Positions 1 through 5,534 of a stretch of 5,766 nt of DNA are shown here, in pieces. The translations under genes and the position numbers were made by a program. The stretch spans positions 1 through 5,766 of the forward strand of contig JAAZCN010000287.1 of assembly GCA_012513245.1 (NCBI GenBank), written 5' to 3'. The notes beneath the pieces were generated by a model, which had not been told where the DNA came from, ran no database searches, and was given only the letters and a program-made list of their open reading frames with translations. This DNA comes from Synergistaceae bacterium (GTDB lineage: Bacteria > Synergistota > Synergistia > Synergistales > Synergistaceae). The number at the start of each line of letters is the position of its first letter. Positions within the stretch are counted from its first letter, which is position 1.

Positions 1-345
1 CCATTTGTTGCACGTTTGATGGAGGGGAGCCTTCTCGAGGTCGACCCCGGGATAGTTGAGGCGGCAAAGTCATTTGGTGCCAGTGACATGCAGATAGTAT
101 TTGGTGTAATGGTCAAGGAGGCAATGCCCTCCATAGTGCTCAATTGGGCAGTAGTTGCCATCAACCTTCTCGGGTACTCGGCAATGGCAGGAGTAGTCGG
201 AGGGGGCGGTCTGGGAGACCTGGCCATCAAGTATGGATATAACAGATTCCAGACAGACGTAATGATCTATTCTGTTGCGATACTTATCATTATCGTACAG
301 CTGATACAGTCAGTGGGAAATAGAGTTTACGAAAAGATAAAGTAA
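1..345 (+). CDS. metI: MetI, methionine ABC transporter permease (C-terminal half, 5' end cut by window)
   Basis: Inner-membrane permease of the MetNIQ importer for D- and L-methionine; two copies span the membrane and dock to the MetN ATPase. The frame is already open at base 1, and the residues before the first Met (PFVARL) fit the family, so this is the 3' part of a longer gene. The 114 residues seen are about half the usual length of roughly 217. The EAA loop that contacts the ATPase is at residues 20-26 (EAAKSFG). The hallmark glycine-rich stretch GYSAMAGVVGGGGLGD starts at residue 58 and is followed by IKYGY. Hydrophobic helices lie near residues 43-64 and 85-104. The stop is TAA at 343-345. 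MetQ follows on the same strand after 159 bases, and metN is expected upstream. Recognition is from remembered family motifs such as those of E. coli MetI, and I am confident of it. Confidence 0.93.
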   Translation, partial: PFVARLMEGSLLEVDPGIVEAAKSFGASDMQIVFGVMVKEAMPSIVLNWAVVAINLLGYSAMAGVVGGGGLGDLAIKYGYNRFQTDVMIYSVAILIIIVQLIQSVGNRVYEKIK

Positions 346-466
346 CTTCCGATGATTTCGGGATCTTTTCAGGGAGGTGGAGCCTATAGATAATGGAAGC
401 GACATGTACGATATGTGTGAAGCTGTAAGAAGAACATCGTGCGATCATGCAGCGATGACGACCCGC

Positions 467-479
467 GGGGCTCTGCCCC
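467..479 (+). promoter_or_regulatory. Small GC hairpin in the metI-metQ spacer, just before the metQ ribosome binding site
   Basis: GGGGC at 467-471 pairs with GCCCC at 475-479 across a 3-base loop. It ends six bases before the AAGGAAGGA ribosome binding site (485-493). There is no T-run, so it is not a convincing terminator. Stem-loops between a permease gene and a binding-protein gene often stabilise or separate the binding-protein message, which is needed in excess. That role is inference here. The rest of the 346-504 spacer has no recognisable riboswitch and only very short open frames. Confidence 0.35.
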
Positions 480-504
480 TTAATAAGGAAGGACGGTAAT
501 TGAC

Positions 505-1284
505 ATGAAAAAACTTGCAATAGCTATTTTACTATCTCTGATAATTCCAACAGCTCTTTTCGCGGCTGAAAAGACTATAACAATAGGAGTTACTCCCTTT
601 CCCCACAAGGACATAATGGTCGTGGTCAAGGATCTTCTCAATAAAGAGGGATATGATCTCAAAATAAAAGAATTCACTGACTATGTGACGCCCAACACAG
701 CTCTTGCCGAGGGCAGCCTTGATGCAAACTTTTTCCAGCATGTACCATACCTTGAAAACACCAATAAAGAAAAAAAGCTGGACCTTGTATGGGTGGCAAA
801 GGTACACATAGAACCGCTGGGTCTCTATTCCCAGAAGATCAAGAAGTTGAGCGAACTTAAAAACGGAGCCCAGATCGCCATCCCCAACGACGCTACAAAC
901 TGCTCAAGGGCACTTCGCCTTCTTGAGAAAAACGGGCTTATAAAGGTCAAGGCGGGAGAGCTTGTCACAGCCAAGGATATTACAGAAAATCCCAAAAAGA
1001 TAAAAATCAGGGAGATAGAGGCCGCGCAGCTTCCAAGAACGCTTCAGGACGTAGACGCGTCTGTGATCAACACTAATTTTGCAGTGGAGGCAAAGCTCAT
1101 CCCGACAAAAGACGCGATCATTATCGAGGGCAAGGATTCTCCCTATGCCAATGTTATCGCAGTGAGGGCGGCGGACAAAAACAGCCCCGCTGTTAAGGCT
1201 CTAATAAAAGCCTCGAATTCCAAAGAAGTCAAAAAATACATTGAGACAGAGCTCGTGCCCAAGGGGATAGTCCCGGCCTTCTAA
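505..1284 (+). CDS. metQ: MetQ, methionine-binding protein of the MetNIQ ABC transporter (NlpA family)
   Basis: Periplasmic substrate-binding protein that delivers methionine to the MetI/MetN transporter. The 259 residues are close to the 271 of E. coli MetQ. Residues 1 to about 20 form a signal peptide (MKK, then a hydrophobic core ending ALFA). Family blocks follow in order: FTDYVTPNTAL (57-67), DANFFQH (73-79), IPNDATN (126-132), LPRTLQDVDASVINTNFA (176-193), and KDSPYANVIAVR (210-221). The ATG at 505 is supported by AAGGAAGGA at 485-493, 11 bases upstream. The oddity is that most MetQ proteins are lipoproteins, but no lipobox cysteine is present. The only cysteine is Cys133 in the mature domain. 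This suggests cleavage by signal peptidase I and a freely diffusing protein, which needs an outer membrane to retain it. Substrate specificity within the family (methionine versus related compounds) cannot be fixed from sequence alone, but the metI neighbour supports methionine. Confidence 0.93.
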   Translation: MKKLAIAILLSLIIPTALFAAEKTITIGVTPFPHKDIMVVVKDLLNKEGYDLKIKEFTDYVTPNTALAEGSLDANFFQHVPYLENTNKEKKLDLVWVAKVHIEPLGLYSQKIKKLSELKNGAQIAIPNDATNCSRALRLLEKNGLIKVKAGELVTAKDITENPKKIKIREIEAAQLPRTLQDVDASVINTNFAVEAKLIPTKDAIIIEGKDSPYANVIAVRAADKNSPAVKALIKASNSKEVKKYIETELVPKGIVPAF

Positions 1285-1321
1285 GCTGTAACTTATCAGA
1301 GGCACAGCAATTTGGAAAAAT

Positions 1322-1366
1322 ATATATAAAAAGGAGAGGTCTTTTCTGCCTCTCCTTTTTATATAT
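1322..1366. terminator. Bidirectional intrinsic terminator between convergent metQ and the glutamine synthetase gene
   Basis: The arm at 1322-1339 is a perfect 18-bp reverse complement of the arm at 1349-1366, with a 9-base loop. The core is GGAGAGG/CCTCTCC, flanked by AAAAA/TTTTT and then ATATAT. The stem therefore presents a U-tract on either strand. It begins 37 bases after the metQ stop and ends 18 bases before the last codon of the convergent gene, so one structure can end both transcripts. Confidence 0.93.
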
Positions 1367-1384
1367 CAGTCAAAGATCTTATCT

Positions 1385-2737
1385 TTAGAAATAGAGCTCG
1401 TACTCCTGCGGTGTTGGAGCGTTATAAATGTACCTGGCTTCAGCCTTTTTGGCTTCTATCCAAAGCTCGATAAGCTTTTCGGGGAAAACAGGAGCAAGAT
1501 ACTCCATATCATTTTCAAGCCCTTTCAGGACTGAGTTGAGGTCAAGCGGAAAGGTGAGTTCTTCCTTTGCGTCCTGCGACTGATAGCCCAATGCTACAGG
1601 GTCAAGCCTCTTTAATATCCCGTCTGTTCCTGCAAGGACCATAGCAGAGAGGAAGAAATAAATATTTGCCGACGCATCACCGGTACGATATTCTATACGG
1701 GTCTCTTCTTTGCTGACGTATGCGGGGATCCTCACAGCCGCGGCACGGGATCCCTTCGCGAAGGTCGCGCTTACCGGGGCTTCATAGCCGTGCACCAGGC
1801 GTCTGTAGCTGTTTGTGCTTGGGCATGCGAAAGCAAGGAGGCTTCCTGAGAGGCTGTGTTTAAGAATGCCGGCTGTGTAGGAGAGTCCGGCTTCTGAAAG
1901 ATCAAAAAGCTCCTTGCCCGGGAAAATAGATTTCCCTTTCTTCTCAAGGAACTGGTGTACATGCATACCGTTTCCGGGCATTTTATACAACGGCTTGGGC
2001 ATAAAAGTAACGTATAGCCCCATCTCTTCTGCGACCTGTTTGATTATCCACTTGGCGAGCGAGACCTGATCTCCTGCCTTTTCGATATCCATAAAATCAA
2101 GCTCTATCTCAAGCTGTGATATCGCAACTTCGTGATGGTGATACTTTACCGGGATCCCTATAACTTCCATTAGACTTACAGTCTTGTTTCGGAAATCCAT
2201 ATATTTGTCCTCCGGAGGCATCCGGTGGTATGCCTTGTGAGGATCAAGCCTTGGGGCCACAGAGAAACCCTCTCCCATGCCCTCCGATGATGTGACTCTG
2301 TATGCGGCATGGTCCTTACCGGTCGAATATTCAACATCTTCGAAGACATAATATTCAAGTTCGACCAGGACCTTGGCGTTGTCTGCCACGCCTTCTTTTT
2401 TGAGAAACTCCTTTGTTTTCCTGACAACGTTCCTTGGATACTGGTCAAAGACCTTTCTGTCCGTCGAGACAACATCGCACAGAACGTGCACCATTCTGTA
2501 GTCTCCCCTGATCTCAAAAAAAGCGGTCGACATATCCGGAATTGCTACCATATCAGAGTTATTTACTTTAGCGTATCCATAGTTGGATGCGTCAAATCCA
2601 ATGCCCTCGTTGAGAATTTTTTCGCTTGCGTATGTTCCGGGAAGAGATACGCTTCGTATATTTCCATATATGTCTATCATTAATAAGTTTACAAAATCGG
2701 CATCTTCCAGTCTTCCGTTGTAACGTTCAAGCTGCAT
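1385..2737 (-). CDS. Class I glutamine synthetase family protein (divergent active-site loop, no adenylylation site)
   Basis: Homologue of type I glutamine synthetase (glutamate + ammonia + ATP to glutamine), a cytosolic oligomer. The 450 residues match the usual GSI length. N-terminal beta-grasp signs are seen at 13-33 and at GFDASNYG (47-54). Metal- and substrate-site motifs remain: ELE (126-128), HHHEVAISQLE (200-210), HVH (259-261), NSYRRLVHGYEAP (309-321), RAAAVRIP (331-338) and RIEYR (347-351). Departures from canonical enzymes: the NGSGMH loop reads PGNGMH (254-259), the usual VPGYEAP has His316 for Pro, and the Tyr-containing NLYDLP adenylylation segment has no counterpart after residue 380. 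The start ATG has GGAGGGG at 2744-2750, six bases away. The gene stands alone after the cstA terminator. It may be a true glutamine synthetase of an unregulated (alpha-like) type, or an enzyme that ligates ammonia or an amine to another acid. The family call is firm and the substrate is not, so I give no gene symbol. Confidence 0.88.
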   Translation of the reverse strand: MQLERYNGRLEDADFVNLLMIDIYGNIRSVSLPGTYASEKILNEGIGFDASNYGYAKVNNSDMVAIPDMSTAFFEIRGDYRMVHVLCDVVSTDRKVFDQYPRNVVRKTKEFLKKEGVADNAKVLVELEYYVFEDVEYSTGKDHAAYRVTSSEGMGEGFSVAPRLDPHKAYHRMPPEDKYMDFRNKTVSLMEVIGIPVKYHHHEVAISQLEIELDFMDIEKAGDQVSLAKWIIKQVAEEMGLYVTFMPKPLYKMPGNGMHVHQFLEKKGKSIFPGKELFDLSEAGLSYTAGILKHSLSGSLLAFACPSTNSYRRLVHGYEAPVSATFAKGSRAAAVRIPAYVSKEETRIEYRTGDASANIYFFLSAMVLAGTDGILKRLDPVALGYQSQDAKEELTFPLDLNSVLKGLENDMEYLAPVFPEKLIELWIEAKKAEARYIYNAPTPQEYELYF

Positions 2738-2847
2738 TTGCTACCCCTCCGTGTATCGACATAATTTGTGACCCAGCCCTTAAAATTGTGGCGGAACAGC
2801 AGGAAGTTTATCACGTGCGGAAAAATATGGAAACAATAAAATAAAAA

Positions 2848-2896
2848 CCTGTCCCAGGTCCGACCATCACGACAGATGGGCCTGAACTGTAACAGG
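2848..2896 (-). promoter_or_regulatory. Nested inverted repeat in the leader of the glutamine synthetase gene, followed by a U-run (attenuator, second terminator or repeat element)
   Basis: CCTGT (2848-2852) pairs with ACAGG (2892-2896). Inside, CAGGTCC (2855-2861) pairs with GGGCCTG (2878-2884) with one imperfect pair, or alternatively CCATC (2864-2868) with GATGG (2875-2879). On the - strand the structure is followed by TTTTTATTTTATT, so transcription toward the synthetase gene meets a terminator-like shape about 110 bases before its ATG. It lies directly after the cstA terminator. It could be an attenuator, a backup terminator, or a palindromic intergenic repeat. No known riboswitch class is recognised. 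Confidence 0.4.
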
Positions 2897-2911
2897 ATGA
2901 GAAATTAGAAT

Positions 2912-2954
2912 AAAAAAGAGAGCAGGTCCCCGACGGGGATCTGCTCTCTTTTTT
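2912..2954 (-). terminator. Intrinsic terminator of cstA
   Basis: The 20-base arms 2912-2931 and 2935-2954 are complementary except at one position, with the 3-base loop GAC. The stem has a GC-rich core (GAGAGCAG, TCCCC) and an AAAAAA/TTTTTT base that gives a U-tract on both strands. It begins 22 bases past the cstA stop on the - strand. No + strand gene reads into it, so its job is to end cstA and isolate the synthetase gene. Confidence 0.92.
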
Positions 2955-2976
2955 AGAGATTATTTTTATGATGATC

Positions 2977-4608
2977 CTATGCTTTGTCTAACTTGAGGGC
3001 ATTAAGTCCCTCTCTTACCATTAGAACGGCAAGGACCAGGAGTACTGCAGATATTCCTGCCAGTGCGTAATTCGGGTCGGAGCTCATCATTGTAGTTTTG
3101 ATCTCTATGACAAGTCCTGCCATGCTCGTAACAAGCATGAACCAGAATGGGACCAGAAGGAAAGTCGCTTTTTTCTTAAGACCGCGGATGATCCATACAG
3201 CAACACCAAGAAGGGCAAGAGCCGCGACCAGCTGATTGGAAGCCCCGAATACCGGCCATATCATTCTCCATGCGGCTATGACATTGCCCGATGCGTCTGT
3301 TGTCTTTACATAGACGAGTCCCAACGCAACAGCGATCGCTATCACAGTGGCAAAGTATTTGCCTATCCTGCCGCCTGAAAATTCCTGGATCTGATAACGT
3401 GCGAGTCGTGTAGCCGTGTCAAGAGAAGTCAGCAGGAATCCGTTGATCGCAATGGCTCCCAGCCGCGTCCCAAGTACAGGGTCTATGCCGACTATAGTAC
3501 AGAACTGTCCGAATCCGGCTGCAAACGTTCCGACAGGTCCGCCTTTCTGAATGCCGCCTGCTACCATCAGTGTACCGATAGCGATGACCGCCACGAGTCC
3601 CTCAAGAAGCATCGCGCCATATCCTACAGGGAGAGAATCCCTTTCATGGCAGAGCTGTTTTGAAGTCGTTCCGCTTCCAACAAGAGAGTGGAAGCCGGAG
3701 ATAGCGCCGCATGCTACGATTACAAAGAGCATTGGCCACATGTGAAGTTTTGAAAGACCAAAATATTTAACGTTGTCAGCAATCATCGGGATAGCCCCGC
3801 TGTCCATTTTAGCTCCGAAGATCATTCCTATCGCACCTATACCAACTGCGAAGTAAAGGAAGAAGGAAGCCAAATAGTCTCTGGGCTGCAGGAGAAGCCA
3901 TACAGGGAGCACCGAGGCAGCCAGAATGTATATTGCGAGGAAGATGTTCCACTGGTCGCCTGAATGGGTGAAAATTGCTGCGACGAAGGGCCAGTCTCCT
4001 CCTTTGACTGAGCATACAGCTATTATTGCAAGCATAAAAAGAGTAACCATTTTGAAGTTAAGGTTGAAACGGTATATAAGAAGACCGGAGATCATTGCAA
4101 GAAGGATGTACATGCATCCCACGAATGCAACTACAGGGTCTGTCACAAACGTGGCTGTCGTCAGAACAAGGAAAACCGCGACGACAAGTATCAAAGAAAG
4201 GATCGTGAACCCAAGGAATAGTTTTTTGCCGGTTTCTCCGATCCAACGCTCAATTACTGTTCCTACGGATTTGCCGTCATGACGCATAGAAGAGACAAGT
4301 GATCCCATGTCATGAGGGCCTCCGAGGAATATCGAACCGAGGACGCACCACATTATCGTAGGCAGCCATCCGAATATTGATGCGGCGGTGATCGGTCCTA
4401 CGATCGGTCCTGCTCCCGCTATTGACGAAAAGTGGTGGCCAAGGACCACTGCCGGGTGTGCCGGGCAATAGTCTATGCCGTCATTAAGCCTTTCAGCCGG
4501 TGTGGGAGTTTTATTGTCCAGGTTGAAGACCCCCGCCAGAAAATCCCCGTAAAATTTATAAGCTATCACAAAAAGAACTACAGAAACGATAAACATAATA
4601 GGGAACAT
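2977..4608 (-). CDS. cstA: CstA family transporter (carbon starvation protein A; peptide/pyruvate uptake)
   Basis: Polytopic inner-membrane carrier. In E. coli, CstA and its paralogue BtsT are linked to peptide and pyruvate uptake; which of these this one moves is unknown. The 543 residues hold many hydrophobic segments along the whole length. Family hallmarks in order: HPAVVLGHHFSSIAGAGP (51-68) followed by VGPITAA, QPRDYLASFF (241-250), CGAISGFHSLVGSGTTSKQL (300-319), DTATRLARYQIQEF (397-410), and WRMIWPVFGASNQLVAAL (447-464). It is shorter than the roughly 700-residue E. coli protein, as in many anaerobes. The start is the ATG at 4606-4608. A GTG nine bases upstream (4615-4617) is in frame but is itself part of the AGGAGGTG ribosome binding site. 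The stop is TAG, followed closely by a strong terminator. The upstream gene on the same strand ends 59 bases away and may be co-transcribed. Confidence 0.95.
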   Translation of the reverse strand: MFPIMFIVSVVLFVIAYKFYGDFLAGVFNLDNKTPTPAERLNDGIDYCPAHPAVVLGHHFSSIAGAGPIVGPITAASIFGWLPTIMWCVLGSIFLGGPHDMGSLVSSMRHDGKSVGTVIERWIGETGKKLFLGFTILSLILVVAVFLVLTTATFVTDPVVAFVGCMYILLAMISGLLIYRFNLNFKMVTLFMLAIIAVCSVKGGDWPFVAAIFTHSGDQWNIFLAIYILAASVLPVWLLLQPRDYLASFFLYFAVGIGAIGMIFGAKMDSGAIPMIADNVKYFGLSKLHMWPMLFVIVACGAISGFHSLVGSGTTSKQLCHERDSLPVGYGAMLLEGLVAVIAIGTLMVAGGIQKGGPVGTFAAGFGQFCTIVGIDPVLGTRLGAIAINGFLLTSLDTATRLARYQIQEFSGGRIGKYFATVIAIAVALGLVYVKTTDASGNVIAAWRMIWPVFGASNQLVAALALLGVAVWIIRGLKKKATFLLVPFWFMLVTSMAGLVIEIKTTMMSSDPNYALAGISAVLLVLAVLMVREGLNALKLDKA

Positions 4609-4614
4609 AAACAG

Positions 4615-4622
4615 CACCTCCT
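4615..4622 (-). promoter_or_regulatory. cstA ribosome binding site (decides the start codon)
   Basis: On the - strand this reads AGGAGGTG, a near-perfect Shine-Dalgarno sequence six bases before ATG 4606-4608. Its last three bases are the in-frame GTG that would otherwise give a protein three residues longer. A start codon inside the Shine-Dalgarno sequence cannot use it, so the ATG is preferred. Confidence 0.88.
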
Positions 4623-4648
4623 ATGAAGTTATTATCCGTTCTTTGGCA

Positions 4649-4663
4649 GGTTCTTAAAGAACC
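4649..4663. repeat. Perfect short inverted repeat in the spacer before cstA
   Basis: GGTTCTT (4649-4655) and AAGAACC (4657-4663) are exact reverse complements around one central A. The repeat sits four bases past the stop of the unknown gene and about 30 bases before the cstA ribosome binding site. As RNA it would make only a 5-bp hairpin with no U-run, so it is a weak terminator at best. The dyad shape would also suit a regulator site or an mRNA processing point; I cannot choose between these. Confidence 0.35.
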
Positions 4664-4667
4664 ACTT

Positions 4668-5123
4668 TCAGGGATGTTTCGGGCCTACCACCTCCTCTGC
4701 CTTGTTAACAAGATATGCCAGATCCTCAATTATTTTTGGAGGATCATCTCCGGGCCTGTAGATATGGATCTCAATAAATCCTCTAAAGCCCATCAAAAAG
4801 GATTTCTTTCTAGTGAAGTACCTGCCTTCTCTTTTAACAAAGAGGAAGCGCTGGGACATAAGATCGGGCTCTGATGCAGATGTCATAAATATTCTTTTGG
4901 GATCTCCCGGTTTATATTTCCATACTATATAGTCGTCAACATAATATCTTGCTATCTCTCCGATAAGCCCCGATTTTACAAGGCTGACGCGCCTTTTAAG
5001 ACCTTCTGCCGAACCGTTCTTCCATGGCTCAAAGCGCCATTCATTCCATATCTCTTTTGCTTCAGACAGATAAGAGAGATCTTCCAGAGCGTACACCTCC
5101 ACAACATCGGTATTAAGTTGCAT
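4668..5123 (-). CDS. Hypothetical soluble protein, 151 residues, upstream of cstA
   Basis: I do not recognise this protein. With the ATG start it is cytosolic-looking: no signal peptide and no membrane helix. The N-terminal third is rich in Trp, Glu and Lys (AKEIWNEWRFEPWKNG, 22-37). The middle alternates aromatic and charged residues as in a beta-rich fold (IARYYVDDYIVWKYKPGDPK, 57-76). A basic stretch (KREGRYFTRKK, 97-107) precedes FRGFIEIHIYRPGDDPP (113-129), and a short helix-like tail (KIIEDLAYLVNKAEE, 130-144) ends it. The start is uncertain. ATG 5123 has no clear Shine-Dalgarno sequence. A TTG at 5157-5159 would add 12 hydrophobic residues but lies upstream of the best promoter -10. 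GGAGGTG at 5094-5100 lies inside the frame with only a CTG nearby. cstA follows 59 bases downstream, which suggests an operon but gives no function. Confidence 0.65.
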   Translation of the reverse strand: MQLNTDVVEVYALEDLSYLSEAKEIWNEWRFEPWKNGSAEGLKRRVSLVKSGLIGEIARYYVDDYIVWKYKPGDPKRIFMTSASEPDLMSQRFLFVKREGRYFTRKKSFLMGFRGFIEIHIYRPGDDPPKIIEDLAYLVNKAEEVVGPKHP

Positions 5124-5147
5124 TAATATGAGCAAGTAACTGAAAAT

Positions 5148-5176
5148 ACGATACACCAAAGTTTTAGAATTATCAA
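5148..5176 (-). promoter_or_regulatory. Candidate sigma-70-type promoter for the unknown gene and possibly cstA
   Basis: On the - strand, TTGATA (complement of 5171-5176) is a -35 matching 5 of 6 consensus bases. After exactly 17 bases, TATCGT (complement of 5148-5153) is a -10 matching 4 of 6. Just upstream lies an A/T-tract palindrome at 5180-5193 that would serve as an UP element. The expected start of transcription, near 5141, leaves about 18 bases before ATG 5123. The region is AT-rich, so chance matches are likely. Confidence 0.4.
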
Positions 5177-5179
5177 ATA

Positions 5180-5193
5180 ATTTTTTAAAAAAT
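5180..5193. repeat. 14-bp perfect A/T palindrome
   Basis: ATTTTTTAAAAAAT is its own reverse complement and lies in the -40 to -55 zone of the candidate promoter at 5148-5176. Adjacent A- and T-tracts of six bases suit an UP element or an intrinsically curved site. It is not long enough to be a terminator by itself. Confidence 0.5.
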
Positions 5194-5206
5194 AACGAAA
5201 CAATAT

Positions 5207-5231
5207 CGATTTATATATAGCCGATTTATAT
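5207..5231. repeat. Direct repeat CGATTTATAT, two copies 15 bases apart
   Basis: Identical 10-base copies occupy 5207-5216 and 5222-5231, upstream of the candidate promoter on the - strand. They could be paired regulator half-sites about one and a half helical turns apart, or simple AT-rich duplication. Nothing else in the sequence decides this. Confidence 0.4.
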
Positions 5232-5304
5232 TTAATGACTCAACTTTCCCACATGTTTTTGATAGGGTCGTTTTCCGTCATAAAAACATATTAGATCAAC
5301 AATA

Positions 5305-5326
5305 GTGCTCGAACCATTTCGAGTGC
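5305..5326. repeat. Hairpin in gene-free region
   Basis: CTCGAA (5308-5313) and TTCGAG (5318-5323) are exact complements around the loop CCAT. Two G-T wobbles and a G-C pair lengthen the stem to nine pairs, using 5305-5307 and 5324-5326. No T-run follows. The role is unknown. Confidence 0.4.
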
Positions 5327-5445
5327 GCTTTGAGATAGGGAAGCGAGTGACTTTGGCTATAACTAAGTGAGTAACCTAGAACAAGGACCTGGGGACCTGA
5401 ATAAATAATTTTAATAATTTAAAAGTCAAACCAAAAGACACTGGT

Positions 5446-5469
5446 TCCCCGTTAAGTTGCGTCCGGGGA
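5446..5469. repeat. GC-rich hairpin before the repeat cluster
   Basis: TCCCCG (5446-5451) pairs with CGGGGA (5464-5469) over a 12-base loop. It marks the change from AT-rich sequence to the repeat-dense right end. No U-run is adjacent, so terminator function is unlikely. Confidence 0.35.
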
Positions 5470-5534
5470 TGACGGAGGGGGGCATAGTTCAGATTCGTTT
5501 TATGAGCGACATACGATTACACAGAGGGATTTTT

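Larger units (their letters stand above)
5124..5518. other. Gene-free AT-rich stretch with small palindromes and repeats
   Basis: No open frame here looks like a protein, and I see no tRNA, rRNA or known riboswitch. Apart from the promoter and repeats listed separately, it holds a hairpin at 5305-5326 (CTCGAA/TTCGAG with wobble extension), three GAGT words spaced 24 and 24 bases (5321, 5345, 5369), a doubled GGACCTG near 5384-5400, and a very AT-rich block at about 5399-5425. A second hairpin is TCCCCG (5446-5451) with CGGGGA (5464-5469). It reads like accumulated remnants rather than one element. Confidence 0.45.

Noticed and set aside
346..504. SAM riboswitch or T-box in the metI-metQ spacer
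   Set aside because: No conserved core of either could be recognised, and such elements normally precede the first gene of the operon, not the last.
532..807. 91-codon open frame on the - strand
   Set aside because: It is antisense to the first third of metQ, which is firmly identified.
2176..2517. 113-codon open frame on the - strand
   Set aside because: It is an out-of-frame reading within the synthetase gene with no motifs.
2309..2683. 124-codon open frame on the + strand
   Set aside because: It lies wholly inside the glutamine synthetase gene on the other strand, which has clear family motifs. The + strand product shows no recognisable features or ribosome binding site.
3926..4282. 118-codon open frame on the + strand
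   Set aside because: It is antisense to cstA, whose motifs cover this whole stretch. The product is an Arg/Thr/Ile-rich shadow with no family signs.
4623..4874. 83-codon open frame on the + strand
   Set aside because: It is mostly antisense to the 151-residue unknown gene. No ribosome binding site of its own was seen, and the cstA ribosome binding site on the other strand abuts its start.
4668..5159. TTG start for the unknown protein giving 163 residues
   Set aside because: There is no ribosome binding site before the TTG, and it falls upstream of the best -10 box. The ATG at 5123 is preferred, though not proven.
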